This document shows, piece after piece, positions 55,393 through 64,000 of a DNA stretch of 64,000 bases (its first letter is position 1; each line of letters opens with the position of its first letter). The position numbers were made by a program, and so were the translations under genes. The DNA comes from an uncultured Pseudomonadota bacterium (GTDB lineage: Bacteria; Pseudomonadota; Gammaproteobacteria; Methylococcales; Methylomonadaceae). The notes beneath the pieces are model-generated. The model did no database searches. It was not told the origin of the DNA and saw only the letters and a program-made list of their open reading frames with translations. The DNA lies in assembly GCA_903928965.1 (NCBI GenBank), contig CAIYSZ010000007.1:1-64000 (forward strand). The letters are read 5' to 3'.

Positions 55393-56486
55393 TTTATTTG
55401 GATCATAACGCCGCTACGCCCTTGGATGCCAGGGTGGCGGCGGCCATGGCCCCGTATTTGGGCGGCATGTACGGAAATCCGTCCAGCTTGCATCGCCTAG
55501 GCAGAATGGCGCGTAGCGCCATAGATAGCGCCAGGGGGCAGGTGGCGGAGTTGGTCGATTGCTTGCCGGAGCAAGTGGTTTTTACCAGCGGCGGCACCGA
55601 GGCCAACGCCTTGGCTTTGCATAATGCCGGTGAACGGGCGTTCATTTCCGCCATTGAGCATCCTTCGGTGACGGAAAACGCCATGGCGCGGGCCGGGGTT
55701 TTGCATACGCTGCCGGTGGACGCGCAGGGCGTTTTGGATTTTGATGTTTTGCCGCGGGCAGGCATTAATGCCGGCGATTTTGTTTCGGTGATGCTGGCGA
55801 ATAACGAAACCGGGGCGATACAGGATATTGCGCGTCTGGCCGAAGTTACCTCCGCGCGCGGCGCGGTGTTGCATACTGACGCGGTGCAGGCGGCGGGCAA
55901 GATACCGCTGTCGTTCCGCGCCTTGGGCGTGCAGTTGATGACGCTGTCTAGTCATAAGATTTACGGCCCCAAGGGCGCTGGTGCGTTAATTTCCGACTGG
56001 CCGTCGTTGCGGGCGTTGCAGCGCGGCGGCGATCAGGAGCGTTGTTTACGCGCCGGCACCGAAAATGTCGCGGCCATCGTCGGTTTTGGGTGCGCTGCCG
56101 AATTGGCGCGTAATGAACTGGCGGCGCGGGCAAAGCATTTAATGGCGTTGCGCTTGCGGTTGGAGGCGCAATTGCGCCTGCTCCCGGGTTTGCGGATTTT
56201 CGCCGAGGAGACGCCGCGCTTGCCGAACACGGTACAATTTGGCGTGGGCGGCTTTCGCGGCGATATGCTGTTGATGCAATTCGACCGCGAGGGCGTCGCG
56301 GTTTCCAGCGGTTCCGCTTGTTCCGCGGAAAGCCGCGAGATCAGCCCGGTTTTGAGTGCAATGCGGACGCCGCCGGAATTGGCGCAAGCGGCCATACGCG
56401 TCAGCTTGGGCAAGGACAGCGCGCCCGAAGAGGTTGACCGGTTTGTTGCGGTGTTGCGGCGCTTGCTGGGCATGGCTCCCGCCTGA
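55389..56486 (+). CDS. Cysteine desulfurase (IscS/NifS type)
   Basis: PLP enzyme that removes sulfur from cysteine for Fe-S cluster assembly. I start at the TTG overlapping the iscR stop (TTGA), giving LIYLDHNAATPLDARVAAAM; 365 residues. Motifs: GGTEANALALHN, His of SAIEHPSVTE, the PLP lysine in TLSSHKIYGPKGAGA (near 200) and the catalytic Cys loop SSGSACSAESREISPVL (near 315). It is shorter than canonical ~404-residue IscS and closer to NifS-type enzymes, so I give no symbol. A longer frame starting at 55242 lies inside iscR and is not credible. Confidence 0.9.
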   Translation: MIYLDHNAATPLDARVAAAMAPYLGGMYGNPSSLHRLGRMARSAIDSARGQVAELVDCLPEQVVFTSGGTEANALALHNAGERAFISAIEHPSVTENAMARAGVLHTLPVDAQGVLDFDVLPRAGINAGDFVSVMLANNETGAIQDIARLAEVTSARGAVLHTDAVQAAGKIPLSFRALGVQLMTLSSHKIYGPKGAGALISDWPSLRALQRGGDQERCLRAGTENVAAIVGFGCAAELARNELAARAKHLMALRLRLEAQLRLLPGLRIFAEETPRLPNTVQFGVGGFRGDMLLMQFDREGVAVSSGSACSAESREISPVLSAMRTPPELAQAAIRVSLGKDSAPEEVDRFVAVLRRLLGMAPA

Positions 56487-56513
56487 CGCCGCATTATTTT
56501 AGCGAGGAATGAT

Positions 56514-56840
56514 ATGACGATTACGATTACTGAAAACGCGGCCCGGCAAATTCAAAAACAACTGGCTAGCCGCGGCAAGGGCTTAGGATTGCGCTTGGGC
56601 GTGAAGGCTTCCGGTTGCGCCGGCTATGCCTATGTGCTGGATTATGCCGAAGAGCGGGCCGCGGACGAGCAGGCGTTTGAACAATATGGGGTGACGCTGT
56701 TGGTTAAAGCCGAGGATTTGGATAAATTGGCCGGGATTGAGTTGGATTACGCCAAGGAGGGTTTTAACGAGGCGTTTAAATTCAATAACCCAAACGTGAC
56801 CGGCGCTTGCGGCTGCGGTAAAAGTTTTGCGGTAAGCTAA
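56514..56840 (+). CDS. iscA: Fe-S carrier protein IscA
   Basis: HesB/IscA A-type carrier of 108 residues that delivers Fe-S clusters. Ligands: Cys in KASGCAGYAYVLD (near 35) and the C-terminal pair in ACGCGKSFAVS (near 100 and 102). The start MTITITENAARQIQKQLA is standard. Located 27 bases after the desulfurase; iscU, hscB, hscA and fdx are missing from this locus. It converges with the phosphopantetheinyl transferase gene, overlapping its end by four bases. Confidence 0.95.
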   Translation: MTITITENAARQIQKQLASRGKGLGLRLGVKASGCAGYAYVLDYAEERAADEQAFEQYGVTLLVKAEDLDKLAGIELDYAKEGFNEAFKFNNPNVTGACGCGKSFAVS

Positions 56841-57520
56841 TAACCGTCTTGCCGGTCGCGGATGGCGATTTGCAAGGCTCCGGCCGGCGCGGCCAGCGCG
56901 CCGGCGTAGCCGTGGCCGGCGGGGAATTCCATGACTTGCCAATCCTTTGCCAAGCCGTATGCCGCCGGGATGCGGTGCAGCGCCGTTTTTGGGTGCAGGC
57001 TGAATTCGCATTCCTTGAGACCTAGCGCCAGGCCGCGGCCCACGGCTTTCATGAAAGCTTCCTTTTGCGTCCATAAGCTATAGAATAGACTGAGTTGCTG
57101 TGCCGGCGGCGTTTGGCTCCAGCCTTCAAATTCGGCGGCGGAGAGGCAACGTTGCGCGAGTTTATGCAATCCTGAGCGGGGCGCGAGGGCTTCTATGTCC
57201 ACGCCTATGCGGTCAAGCTTGGAGACGGCGAGCGCCATGCGATCTTGGCTATGGCTTAGGTTGAAATATAGCGTTTGGCCGATTAAGTAAGGTTTGCCGT
57301 TGGGGTGGGCGGCAAATTCCAGATCGGCGGGCCGGATTGGCAGATAGTAGCCTAATATCAAGCGCAATTGGCCGCGGGCGGCGATGAAATAGTCGCGCGC
57401 CGGTTGGCGGGTTTGCCGGCCGGCGCGTTCGAGTTCGCCGGGGTTTAGGGTTTTCAGGCAGCGGTTTTGATCGGCGGGAGTCAGCGCCAAACTACAGCGC
57501 CATAGGTCTATTTCAGGCAT
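56837..57520 (-). CDS. 4'-phosphopantetheinyl transferase (Sfp/Gsp type)
   Basis: Transfers phosphopantetheine from CoA to carrier proteins. Motifs from the ATG at 57520: AAHPNGKPYLIGQTLYFNLS HS-region (near 72-92), then LDRIGVDIEAL (Asp/Glu Mg ligands near 106-116) and LFYSLWTQKEAFMKAVGRGL (W-x-x-K-E-x-x-x-K, near 150-169). This is the longer Sfp form of about 227 residues, not the ~125-residue AcpS. The carrier substrates are not in the window. The frame continues upstream to 57589 but that part has no family similarity. Confidence 0.85.
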   Translation of the reverse strand: MPEIDLWRCSLALTPADQNRCLKTLNPGELERAGRQTRQPARDYFIAARGQLRLILGYYLPIRPADLEFAAHPNGKPYLIGQTLYFNLSHSQDRMALAVSKLDRIGVDIEALAPRSGLHKLAQRCLSAAEFEGWSQTPPAQQLSLFYSLWTQKEAFMKAVGRGLALGLKECEFSLHPKTALHRIPAAYGLAKDWQVMEFPAGHGYAGALAAPAGALQIAIRDRQDGY

Positions 57521-57649
57521 GTGGTGGCTTAAAATTGCTAAGACTGCGGTTTTGCTTGACGGATGGACATAAACGAAGTAGTTTATCAAACCTTTTTCCC
57601 GGCGGCAGGGAAGATTATAATTTTAGGTGGCTTTTTCGAGGGTAGTATC

Positions 57650-59386
57650 TTGGAACTCAGTGGCGGACATATCTTGGTCCAATGTTTAAAAGATGAAGGG
57701 GTCGAATATGTATTCGGCTATCCCGGCGGCGCGGTGCTGCACATTTATGATGCGATTTTTCATCAGGAGGATGTGAAACATATTCTGGTGCGCCACGAAC
57801 AAGGCGCGGCGCACGCCGCGGACGCTTACGCGCGCGCGACGGGCAAGCCGGGCGTGGTGCTGGTGACGTCCGGTCCGGGGGCGACCAATGCGGTGACCGG
57901 CATCGCCACGGCCTATATGGATTCGATTCCGTTGGTGATTCTGTCCGGCCAGGTGCCGTCGCCGGTGATCGGCAGCGATGCGTTTCAGGAAGTGGACACC
58001 GTCGGCATTACCCGTCCATGCGTTAAACATAATTTTTTGGTCAAGGACGTCAATTTGCTGGCGGAAACCATCAAAAAGGCGTTTTACGTGGCGACTACCG
58101 GTCGCCCCGGCCCGGTGCTGGTGGATATTCCGAAGGATATTACCGATCCGAACATCAAAGTGCCCTACCATTATCCCGAAAAAATCAGCATGCGCTCTTA
58201 TAATCCGGTGGTGTCCGGGCATAAGGGGCAGATTAAGAAAGCGGTGGAGTTGCTGCTGTCGGCCAAGCGTCCGATCATATACTCCGGCGGCGGAGTGGTA
58301 TTGGGCGAGGCGCATCGGGAGTTGATCGAGTTAACGCGTTTGTTGGGCTTTCCGATCACGCAAACCTTGATGGGCTTGGGCGCTTATCCGGCCCCCGACC
58401 CATTGTTTTTGGGCATGCTGGGCATGCACGGCACTTACGAAGCCAATATGGCGATGCATGAGAGCGATGTGATTCTGGCGGTGGGCGCTCGCTTCGACGA
58501 CCGGGTGACCGGCAAGTTGACGGAGTTTTGCCCGTACGCCAAGATTATTCATATCGATATCGATCCGGCTTCGATCTCTAAAACGGTGAAGGTGGATATT
58601 CCCATTGTCGGCGACGTGAAGCCGGTGTTGGAGCAGATGCTGGAGTTGATCAAGGCGGGCAATCTTAAGCCCGACAGTGAGGAGCTTAAGGCGTGGTGGG
58701 ATGTGATTGAGAGTTGGCGGCAGGTCGATTGCCTGGCCTATGACCGCGACAGCGGGTTGATCAAGCCGCAGTATGTGGTGGAGCAGTTGTATCAGGTTAC
58801 CGGCGGCAATGCGTATGTCACTTCAGACGTGGGCCAGCATCAGATGTACGCGGCGCAGTTTTATCATTTCAATAAGCCGCGGCGCTGGATCAATTCCGGC
58901 GGTCTGGGCACCATGGGTTTCGGCTTGCCGGCGGCGATAGGCGTGAAATTGGCGTTTCCGGATGCGGATGTGGCGTGTATTACCGGTGAAGCCAGTATTC
59001 AGATGTGTATCCAGGAGTTGTCCACCGCGTTGCAATATAATACGCCGGTGAAAATCGTCAATTTGAATAACCGTTATATGGGTATGGTGCGGCAATGGCA
59101 GGAGTTTTCCTATCAATGCCGGTATTCGCAATCGTATATGGATACGATTCCGGATTTTGTGAAATTGGCGGAGGCTTACGGTCATGTCGGCATTCGGGTG
59201 GAGCAGCCGGAGGATGTGCGCGGGGCGCTGGAAGAGGCGTTCAGCTTGAAGGATCGCACGGTGTTTTTGGATTTCGTCACCGACCGCACCGAGAATGTGT
59301 ATCCGATGATCGAGGCGGGCAAGGCGCATCATGACATGAAGTTGCGGGTCGCGCCGAGCGCGCCGTTGGATAGGGAGTTGTCATAA
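57650..59386 (+). CDS. ilvB: Acetolactate synthase large subunit
   Basis: ThDP enzyme catalysing the first common step of branched-chain amino-acid synthesis (acetolactate/acetohydroxybutyrate). I start at the TTG giving [20 protein letters not shown], with GAGGG about eight bases before; 578 residues, as usual. Visible: [13 protein letters not shown] with the substrate loop, [20 protein letters not shown] (catalytic Glu), [11 protein letters not shown] for FAD binding and the ThDP motif (GDGC position reads [13 protein letters not shown]) with [13 protein letters not shown]. An upstream ATG at 57563 is possible but adds no family sequence. It overlaps ilvH by TAATG. Confidence 0.96.
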   Translation: MELSGGHILVQCLKDEGVEYVFGYPGGAVLHIYDAIFHQEDVKHILVRHEQGAAHAADAYARATGKPGVVLVTSGPGATNAVTGIATAYMDSIPLVILSGQVPSPVIGSDAFQEVDTVGITRPCVKHNFLVKDVNLLAETIKKAFYVATTGRPGPVLVDIPKDITDPNIKVPYHYPEKISMRSYNPVVSGHKGQIKKAVELLLSAKRPIIYSGGGVVLGEAHRELIELTRLLGFPITQTLMGLGAYPAPDPLFLGMLGMHGTYEANMAMHESDVILAVGARFDDRVTGKLTEFCPYAKIIHIDIDPASISKTVKVDIPIVGDVKPVLEQMLELIKAGNLKPDSEELKAWWDVIESWRQVDCLAYDRDSGLIKPQYVVEQLYQVTGGNAYVTSDVGQHQMYAAQFYHFNKPRRWINSGGLGTMGFGLPAAIGVKLAFPDADVACITGEASIQMCIQELSTALQYNTPVKIVNLNNRYMGMVRQWQEFSYQCRYSQSYMDTIPDFVKLAEAYGHVGIRVEQPEDVRGALEEAFSLKDRTVFLDFVTDRTENVYPMIEAGKAHHDMKLRVAPSAPLDRELS

Positions 59387-59877
59387 TGAGACATATCATT
59401 TCTATTTTAATCGAAAACGAGTCCGGCGCTTTGTCGCGGGTGGCCGGTTTGTTTTCCGCGCGCGGTTATAATATCGAGTCGTTGACGGTAGCGCCGACCG
59501 AGGACCCAAGTCTGTCGCGCATGACGCTGGTGACGCGCGGCAACGATGAAATCATTGAGCAAATCACCAAGCAATTGAATAAGTTGATTGATGTGGTGAA
59601 GTTGATCGATTTGGCCGAATCGGAACATATCGAGCGTGAGTTGATGTTGGTGAAAATCAAAACCACGCTGGAGAGCCGGGAAGAGGTGCGCAGCATGGTG
59701 GATATTTTTCGCGGCAAGATTATCGACGTGACGCCGAGCAGTTATGTGGTGGAAATGACCGGGCATTCCAGTAAATTGGATGCGTTTATTCACGGTTGCG
59801 CCGCCGATAGCATTATTGAGGTGGTGCGTTCGGGGCCGACCGGCATTTCGCGCGGCGAAAAGGGTCTGCATTTATAA
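59386..59877 (+). CDS. ilvH: Acetolactate synthase small regulatory subunit
   Basis: Regulatory subunit that activates the large subunit and confers valine feedback. 163 residues with an N-terminal ACT domain: [20 protein letters not shown] then GLFSARGYNIESLTVAPTED, and the C-terminal domain SREEVRSMVDIFRGKIIDVT. Its start codon shares bases with the ilvB stop (TAATG), so translation is coupled. Also called ilvN in other organisms. Confidence 0.96.
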   Translation: MRHIISILIENESGALSRVAGLFSARGYNIESLTVAPTEDPSLSRMTLVTRGNDEIIEQITKQLNKLIDVVKLIDLAESEHIERELMLVKIKTTLESREEVRSMVDIFRGKIIDVTPSSYVVEMTGHSSKLDAFIHGCAADSIIEVVRSGPTGISRGEKGLHL

Positions 59878-59915
59878 TTTAAGTTAAAAAGTTTGCTAAA
59901 AATATAATTCTTTAA

Positions 59916-60950
<1,035 letters not shown>

Positions 60951-61045
60951 TCTGGTTTTAGGCGTGATGTGGTAAATTCGCGGATAGTTTCAAGCTGTCT
61001 CGCGGAATAAGGATTAGGCTGTCGGTAACATGCCCCGGCCCCGGC

Positions 61046-61141
61046 GGCCGGGAACGACCGCCGGGAGACGCCGTGAACCCATCCGTGGGGGCTTGGAGCC
61101 CGCATCCCTGCTGGCGACACCCCCGCCAACCGTTCCCGGTC
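61046..61141. repeat. Dispersed hairpin repeat, copy 2
   Basis: A ~96-bp block between ilvC and the ATPase gene, bounded by GGCCGGGAACG and CGTTCCCGGTC (inverted, one mismatch). Its core CCGGGAGACGCCGTG ... GGGGGCTTGGAGCCCGC-ATCC matches the core of the element at 24560-24673. The sequence is strongly G+C-rich between two AT-rich neighbours. Confidence 0.6.
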
Positions 61142-61245
61142 GCCAAGGCCTTGGGTGGTTAACTTTGAATATTGAATTATAATTATATTTTATATGAATT
61201 TATACTCCCATAATTGCAAAGTTAAAACCAGGTGTAAGGATTTTA

Positions 61246-62316
61246 ATGATAAATTCTATCAATATCGCTAACTTTAAGGGCTTGTCCAAGCTAAGGATTG
61301 AAGACGTTTCCTATGTGAATTTGATTGGCGGCATGAATAATGTGGGTAAAACTTCATTATTAGAGGCTTTATTTTTGTTTTATAATAGATATAATGTAAA
61401 TTGCATTATCAGTCTTTATGCGTTTAGAGCCATCACAGCCTTGGCTAATAATGTGGATAGCCTATGGAGTCCGATTTTTAGTAATTTTGATCTCAACAAC
61501 CTAATAGAAATTTCCTTAGCTGAAAACGGAAAAAGTAATACTTTGTTTCTTAGGATAAACAAAAACTACAAAATTCCGGTACAACAAAAAATTTCTCCTA
61601 ATATAATAACAACAAGCAGGGGAAGTCGCGCGGTGTATTCGCTAGACTTTACCTATAAGTCGTTTGGTGAAAAGGAAAAGATTTGGCATCATGTTATAGA
61701 TCGAAATAATATTGCAAGTTATACTGAAGGTAATATTGAATTTGAGCAGGCAAGAAATGCTTATTTTATGCTTTCCTCGGTAAAAACTAACTTTCAAGAA
61801 GATGCAATCAAGTTTGGCAAATTGGATGTGTTAGGGAAAATCGGCCGATTGACTGGTTTTATACGAGACTCCATAGAACCTAGGCTTATAGGTTTGTCCA
61901 CCATAACCTTGGAGAGTCAATCCTATATCCATGCGCAACTGGAAGGCATTGATCGGAAAATACCCATAGCTCAGATGGGTGATGGCATGTCTCGCTTGAT
62001 TTCAATATTGTTGAACATTTCATCTAATGAAAATGGAGTTTTATTGATTGATGAAATCGAAACCGGGATTCACTATACAGTGTTTCCTAAGATGTGGAAC
62101 GGGATAGTTAAGGCCGCGAAGGAATATAATTGCCAAATTTTCGCCACCACCCATAGTTATGAGTGTCTGGAATACGCCGTTAAAGGCGTGGAAAAAGAAG
62201 ATCAAGATTCGTTTCGCTATATTAGGCTTGACCGAAAGAACGACAAGATAGTTAGTCATACTTTTAATTTTGAAGAGCTAGAGCTGTCTATTCAGAAGAA
62301 GTGGGAAGTTAGATAA
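61246..62316 (+). CDS. AAA/ABC-type ATPase (AriA-like), defence candidate
   Basis: A 356-residue ATPase. Walker A is GGMNNVGKTSLLEALF near 28-43; the C-terminal half has an IAQMGDGMSRLISI signature, Walker B GVLLIDEIETGIHYTVF and the H-loop CQIFATTHSYECLEYA. Low G+C and Ile/Asn-rich codon usage differ from ilvC upstream. A good ribosome site (AAGGA) precedes ATG. Its stop overlaps the start of a TOPRIM-like gene (TAATG). The order ATPase-TOPRIM recalls PARIS (AriA-AriB), though AriB is a DUF4435 protein. Function in phage defence is inferred. Confidence 0.7.
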   Translation: MINSINIANFKGLSKLRIEDVSYVNLIGGMNNVGKTSLLEALFLFYNRYNVNCIISLYAFRAITALANNVDSLWSPIFSNFDLNNLIEISLAENGKSNTLFLRINKNYKIPVQQKISPNIITTSRGSRAVYSLDFTYKSFGEKEKIWHHVIDRNNIASYTEGNIEFEQARNAYFMLSSVKTNFQEDAIKFGKLDVLGKIGRLTGFIRDSIEPRLIGLSTITLESQSYIHAQLEGIDRKIPIAQMGDGMSRLISILLNISSNENGVLLIDEIETGIHYTVFPKMWNGIVKAAKEYNCQIFATTHSYECLEYAVKGVEKEDQDSFRYIRLDRKNDKIVSHTFNFEELELSIQKKWEVR

Positions 62317-62966
62317 TGGCTAATGAATCCATTACTAAGGATAAGCTCATTGTTTGTGAAGGCAAGGATGAAATAAATTTTTTGACGGCCTTTTTGAAAA
62401 ATATAGGCAGTCTTGATGGGTATCAGGTTTGGGATATATCTGGTGTTGATAGTTTAAAAAATAAGCTGAAGGTTATCAAATCCTTGCCAAATTATGATAA
62501 GTTAAATACTTTGCTTCTGATTTTGGATTCGGATGATAATTTTGATTCTAGACTGCAAAGCGTCAAGGATATCTTAAAAAGTCTCGACTTACCGTACCCT
62601 GATTCGGCAGGCTCTTACAAGACTGGCGAAAATATTAAAGTAGGCGTTTTTTTGATGCCGGGAAACTTAGAAAACGGCATGCTTGAGGATTTATGCTTGA
62701 AAACGGTCACGGAGCATCCTGCTATGTCGTGCCTTGAAGCTTACATGGCCTGTCTGGAAACAAATTTGGCAAAAAAAAATTTGGATGAGCCCAAGGATCC
62801 AAAAAAATATTATTTTCCGAAAAATGTAAGCAAGGCCAAGGCGCTGGCTTTTTTGGCGGCTTTGCATGAGCCCTTCAATAGTGTTGGCATTGCGGCATTG
62901 AATGGCTATTGGGATTTTGATCATGCATCATTGGATGACTTAAAACGTTTTTTACAGAATTCGTAA
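62316..62966 (+). CDS. TOPRIM-like protein (DUF3226 family), effector candidate
   Basis: A 216-residue protein with TOPRIM features: KLIVCEGKDEINFLTAFLKN with Glu15 in the G-x-x-E-like start, and LLLILDSDDNF with Asp71/Asp73 (DxD) near 70. Later come KVGVFLMPGNLENGMLEDLC and KALAFLAALHEPFNSVGIAA. This is the layout of DUF3226 proteins, a TOPRIM-like family of unknown function. In PARIS the TOPRIM protein is a nuclease that cleaves tRNA or nucleic acid; a similar role here is inference. Coupled to the ATPase by a one-base overlap (TAATG). Lys-rich and A+T-rich like its partner. Confidence 0.7.
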   Translation: MANESITKDKLIVCEGKDEINFLTAFLKNIGSLDGYQVWDISGVDSLKNKLKVIKSLPNYDKLNTLLLILDSDDNFDSRLQSVKDILKSLDLPYPDSAGSYKTGENIKVGVFLMPGNLENGMLEDLCLKTVTEHPAMSCLEAYMACLETNLAKKNLDEPKDPKKYYFPKNVSKAKALAFLAALHEPFNSVGIAALNGYWDFDHASLDDLKRFLQNS

Positions 62967-63050
62967 TTTAATTAGTTGGTTTTGTGGGTCTCGCCGCGAC
63001 CGCGGTTTTAATAAGCCGCTTTTTTCACGCTTTCATTTTGTTAAATTCTC

Positions 63051-63157
63051 GGCTACTCCTCTAAGCCGGGAAGACTTTAGCAAGCAACTAGGCAACCTAT
63101 AACCTAGGCTGTGAATCCATGATAAAAGATTAACTGTCCCGGCTTAGACGGGTAGCC
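63051..63157. mobile_element. 107-bp inverted-repeat element (MITE-like)
   Basis: Terminal inverted repeats of 21 bp (63051-63071 and 63137-63157) differ at two positions and share TCTAAGCCGGGA. Possible 8-bp target duplication, AAATTCTC / AAATTTTC, lies outside them. A partial, diverged copy in the opposite orientation is at 24487-24558. No ORF; it would need a transposase in trans. Confidence 0.7.
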
Positions 63158-63183
63158 AAATTTTCTTGCGTGTCGGTTTGTAA

Positions 63184-64000
63184 TCATGCCAACAAATTCT
63201 TCAAGCTAGCCAGGCTTTCCTTGCCGCGTTGTTTGGTTTCCTCGGGGCTTAGTTGATTGCGTTGCGGCCATTCCAGTTCTTCTTCCGGTAGTTCGTTTAA
63301 AAAGCGGCTGGGTTCGCATTCGGTTAGTTCGCCGTAGCGTTGGCGGTGGGTGCAGTAGCTGAAGGTGAGGCTTTGCCGGGCGCGGGTGACGCCGACATAG
63401 GCTAGGCGGCGTTCTTCTTCTATATTGCCGCTGTCTATGCTGTTTTGGTGCGGCAGCAGGTTTTCTTCCATGCCGATCATGAACACGTGCGGGAACTCCA
63501 GGCCTTTGGCGGCGTGCAGGGTCATCAGGCTGACTTGGTCGCCTGCTTCTTGTTCTTCCTGCCGCTCCAGTATGTCCAATAGCATGACCTTGGCCACGAC
63601 TTCAGCTAGGCCGAGCGGGGCGGTTTCTTTTTCCGCCATCCGTTGCAGCCAGTCGGTTAGTTCGCGCACGTTTTTCAGGCGACGTTCGGCGGCGGCGGCG
63701 GTTTTGCTGTTTTCATAGAGCCAATCGGTGTAGTTAATGTCTTCCAACAGGTGTTCGATGGCTTGAAAAGCCGCCGGTCCTTGCATTTTGGCGGCGGTGC
63801 GCCGCAACCAGTCGGCGAATTGGTTTAGGCGTTCCCAGGCTTTGTCCGGCAAGCGCGGGCGCAGGGCGAATTCGGCGCTGGCTTGCAGCAGGCCGATGCC
63901 GCGTTCGGCGGCGTAGGCGCTTAGTTTTTCCAGGGTTCCGGGGCCGATTTCGCGGCGCGGGGTGTTGATGACGCGCAGGTAGGCGGCGTCGTCGCCGGGG
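63184..64000 (-). CDS. rep: Rep/UvrD-type DNA helicase, C-terminal part
   Basis: The end of a superfamily 1A helicase gene that extends past the right edge. Motif V (SLMTLHAAKGLEFPHVFMIG with MEENLLPH) and motif VI (EEERRLAYVGVTRARQSLTF) are present, followed by a short Lys/Glu-rich tail ending LASLKNLLA. Upstream in the same frame is NTPRREIGPGTLEKL, a 2B-domain segment characteristic of Rep/PcrA-type helicases. Rep moves 3'-5' and clears replication-fork obstacles; UvrD acts in repair. I favour Rep on the tail and IGPGT segment. Confidence 0.8.
   Translation of the reverse strand, partial: PGDDAAYLRVINTPRREIGPGTLEKLSAYAAERGIGLLQASAEFALRPRLPDKAWERLNQFADWLRRTAAKMQGPAAFQAIEHLLEDINYTDWLYENSKTAAAAERRLKNVRELTDWLQRMAEKETAPLGLAEVVAKVMLLDILERQEEQEAGDQVSLMTLHAAKGLEFPHVFMIGMEENLLPHQNSIDSGNIEEERRLAYVGVTRARQSLTFSYCTHRQRYGELTECEPSRFLNELPEEELEWPQRNQLSPEETKQRGKESLASLKNLLA

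Noticed and set aside
57686-58315. 209-codon minus-strand frame opposite ilvB
   Set aside because: Its composition (His/Arg-rich) is what an antisense reading of a GC-rich conserved gene gives.

Overview
The window looks like a chromosomal segment of a gammaproteobacterium, most likely a methanotroph-like member of the Methylococcales. The support is a PstS/PstC/PstA/PstB/PhoU block with the long gammaproteobacterial PstC and PstA forms, YfiR paired with a TonB receptor, PEP-CTERM/VPLPA-CTERM tailed secreted proteins, and a FecR/CHASE2 neighbourhood. The placement is inference; no rRNA or other marker gene is present.

Region 1 (1-17.6 kb) is a defence island read entirely from the minus strand. 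In transcription order it runs: excisionase-like HTH, brxA, brxB, brxC, an AAA ATPase plus a small PD-(D/E)XK-like protein, pglX, a Septu-like ptuA-ptuB pair, pglZ, brxL, and the N-terminus of a TOTE-type primase/helicase protein that leaves the window. This is a complete type I BREX core with two accessory two-gene cassettes placed between core genes. pglX carries two in-frame insertions of one repeat family (one with its own four-helix-bundle gene in another frame) and a 30-bp tandem duplication. Downstream, 17.7-18.1 kb holds phage terminase and probable IS debris.

Region 2 (18.1-27.8 kb) has a TonB receptor-yfiR pair, a large hybrid histidine kinase with a degenerate first receiver, two dispersed repeats, a retroviral-type aspartic protease, a VPLPA-CTERM protein and an ATP-grasp-like protein.

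Region 3 (28-41.9 kb) is housekeeping: citrate synthase, a VanZ-like protein, the pst-phoU block with a Pho-box-like site, dihydrofolate reductase, asparaginase, Fe superoxide dismutase, a small secreted protein, an inositol monophosphatase and TrmJ.

Region 4 (42-54.6 kb) is envelope and signalling: a second PEP-CTERM protein paralogous to the first, a CHASE2-cyclase with a Glu at the usual Lys purine-selecting position, an HD protein, a FecR-TPR-beta-barrel fusion with a Cys-rich secreted neighbour, an RsbU/RsbW/STAS partner-switching module and a chromate transporter.

Region 5 (54.8-64 kb) has a short isc cluster (iscR-iscS-like-iscA) behind an IscR-like operator, a phosphopantetheinyl transferase, ilvB-ilvH-ilvC, then an inserted two-gene AAA ATPase plus TOPRIM (DUF3226-like) cassette resembling PARIS in architecture, a 107-bp inverted-repeat element, and the C-terminal part of a Rep/UvrD helicase. 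The cassette is bracketed by dispersed repeats whose relatives lie together at 24.5 kb.
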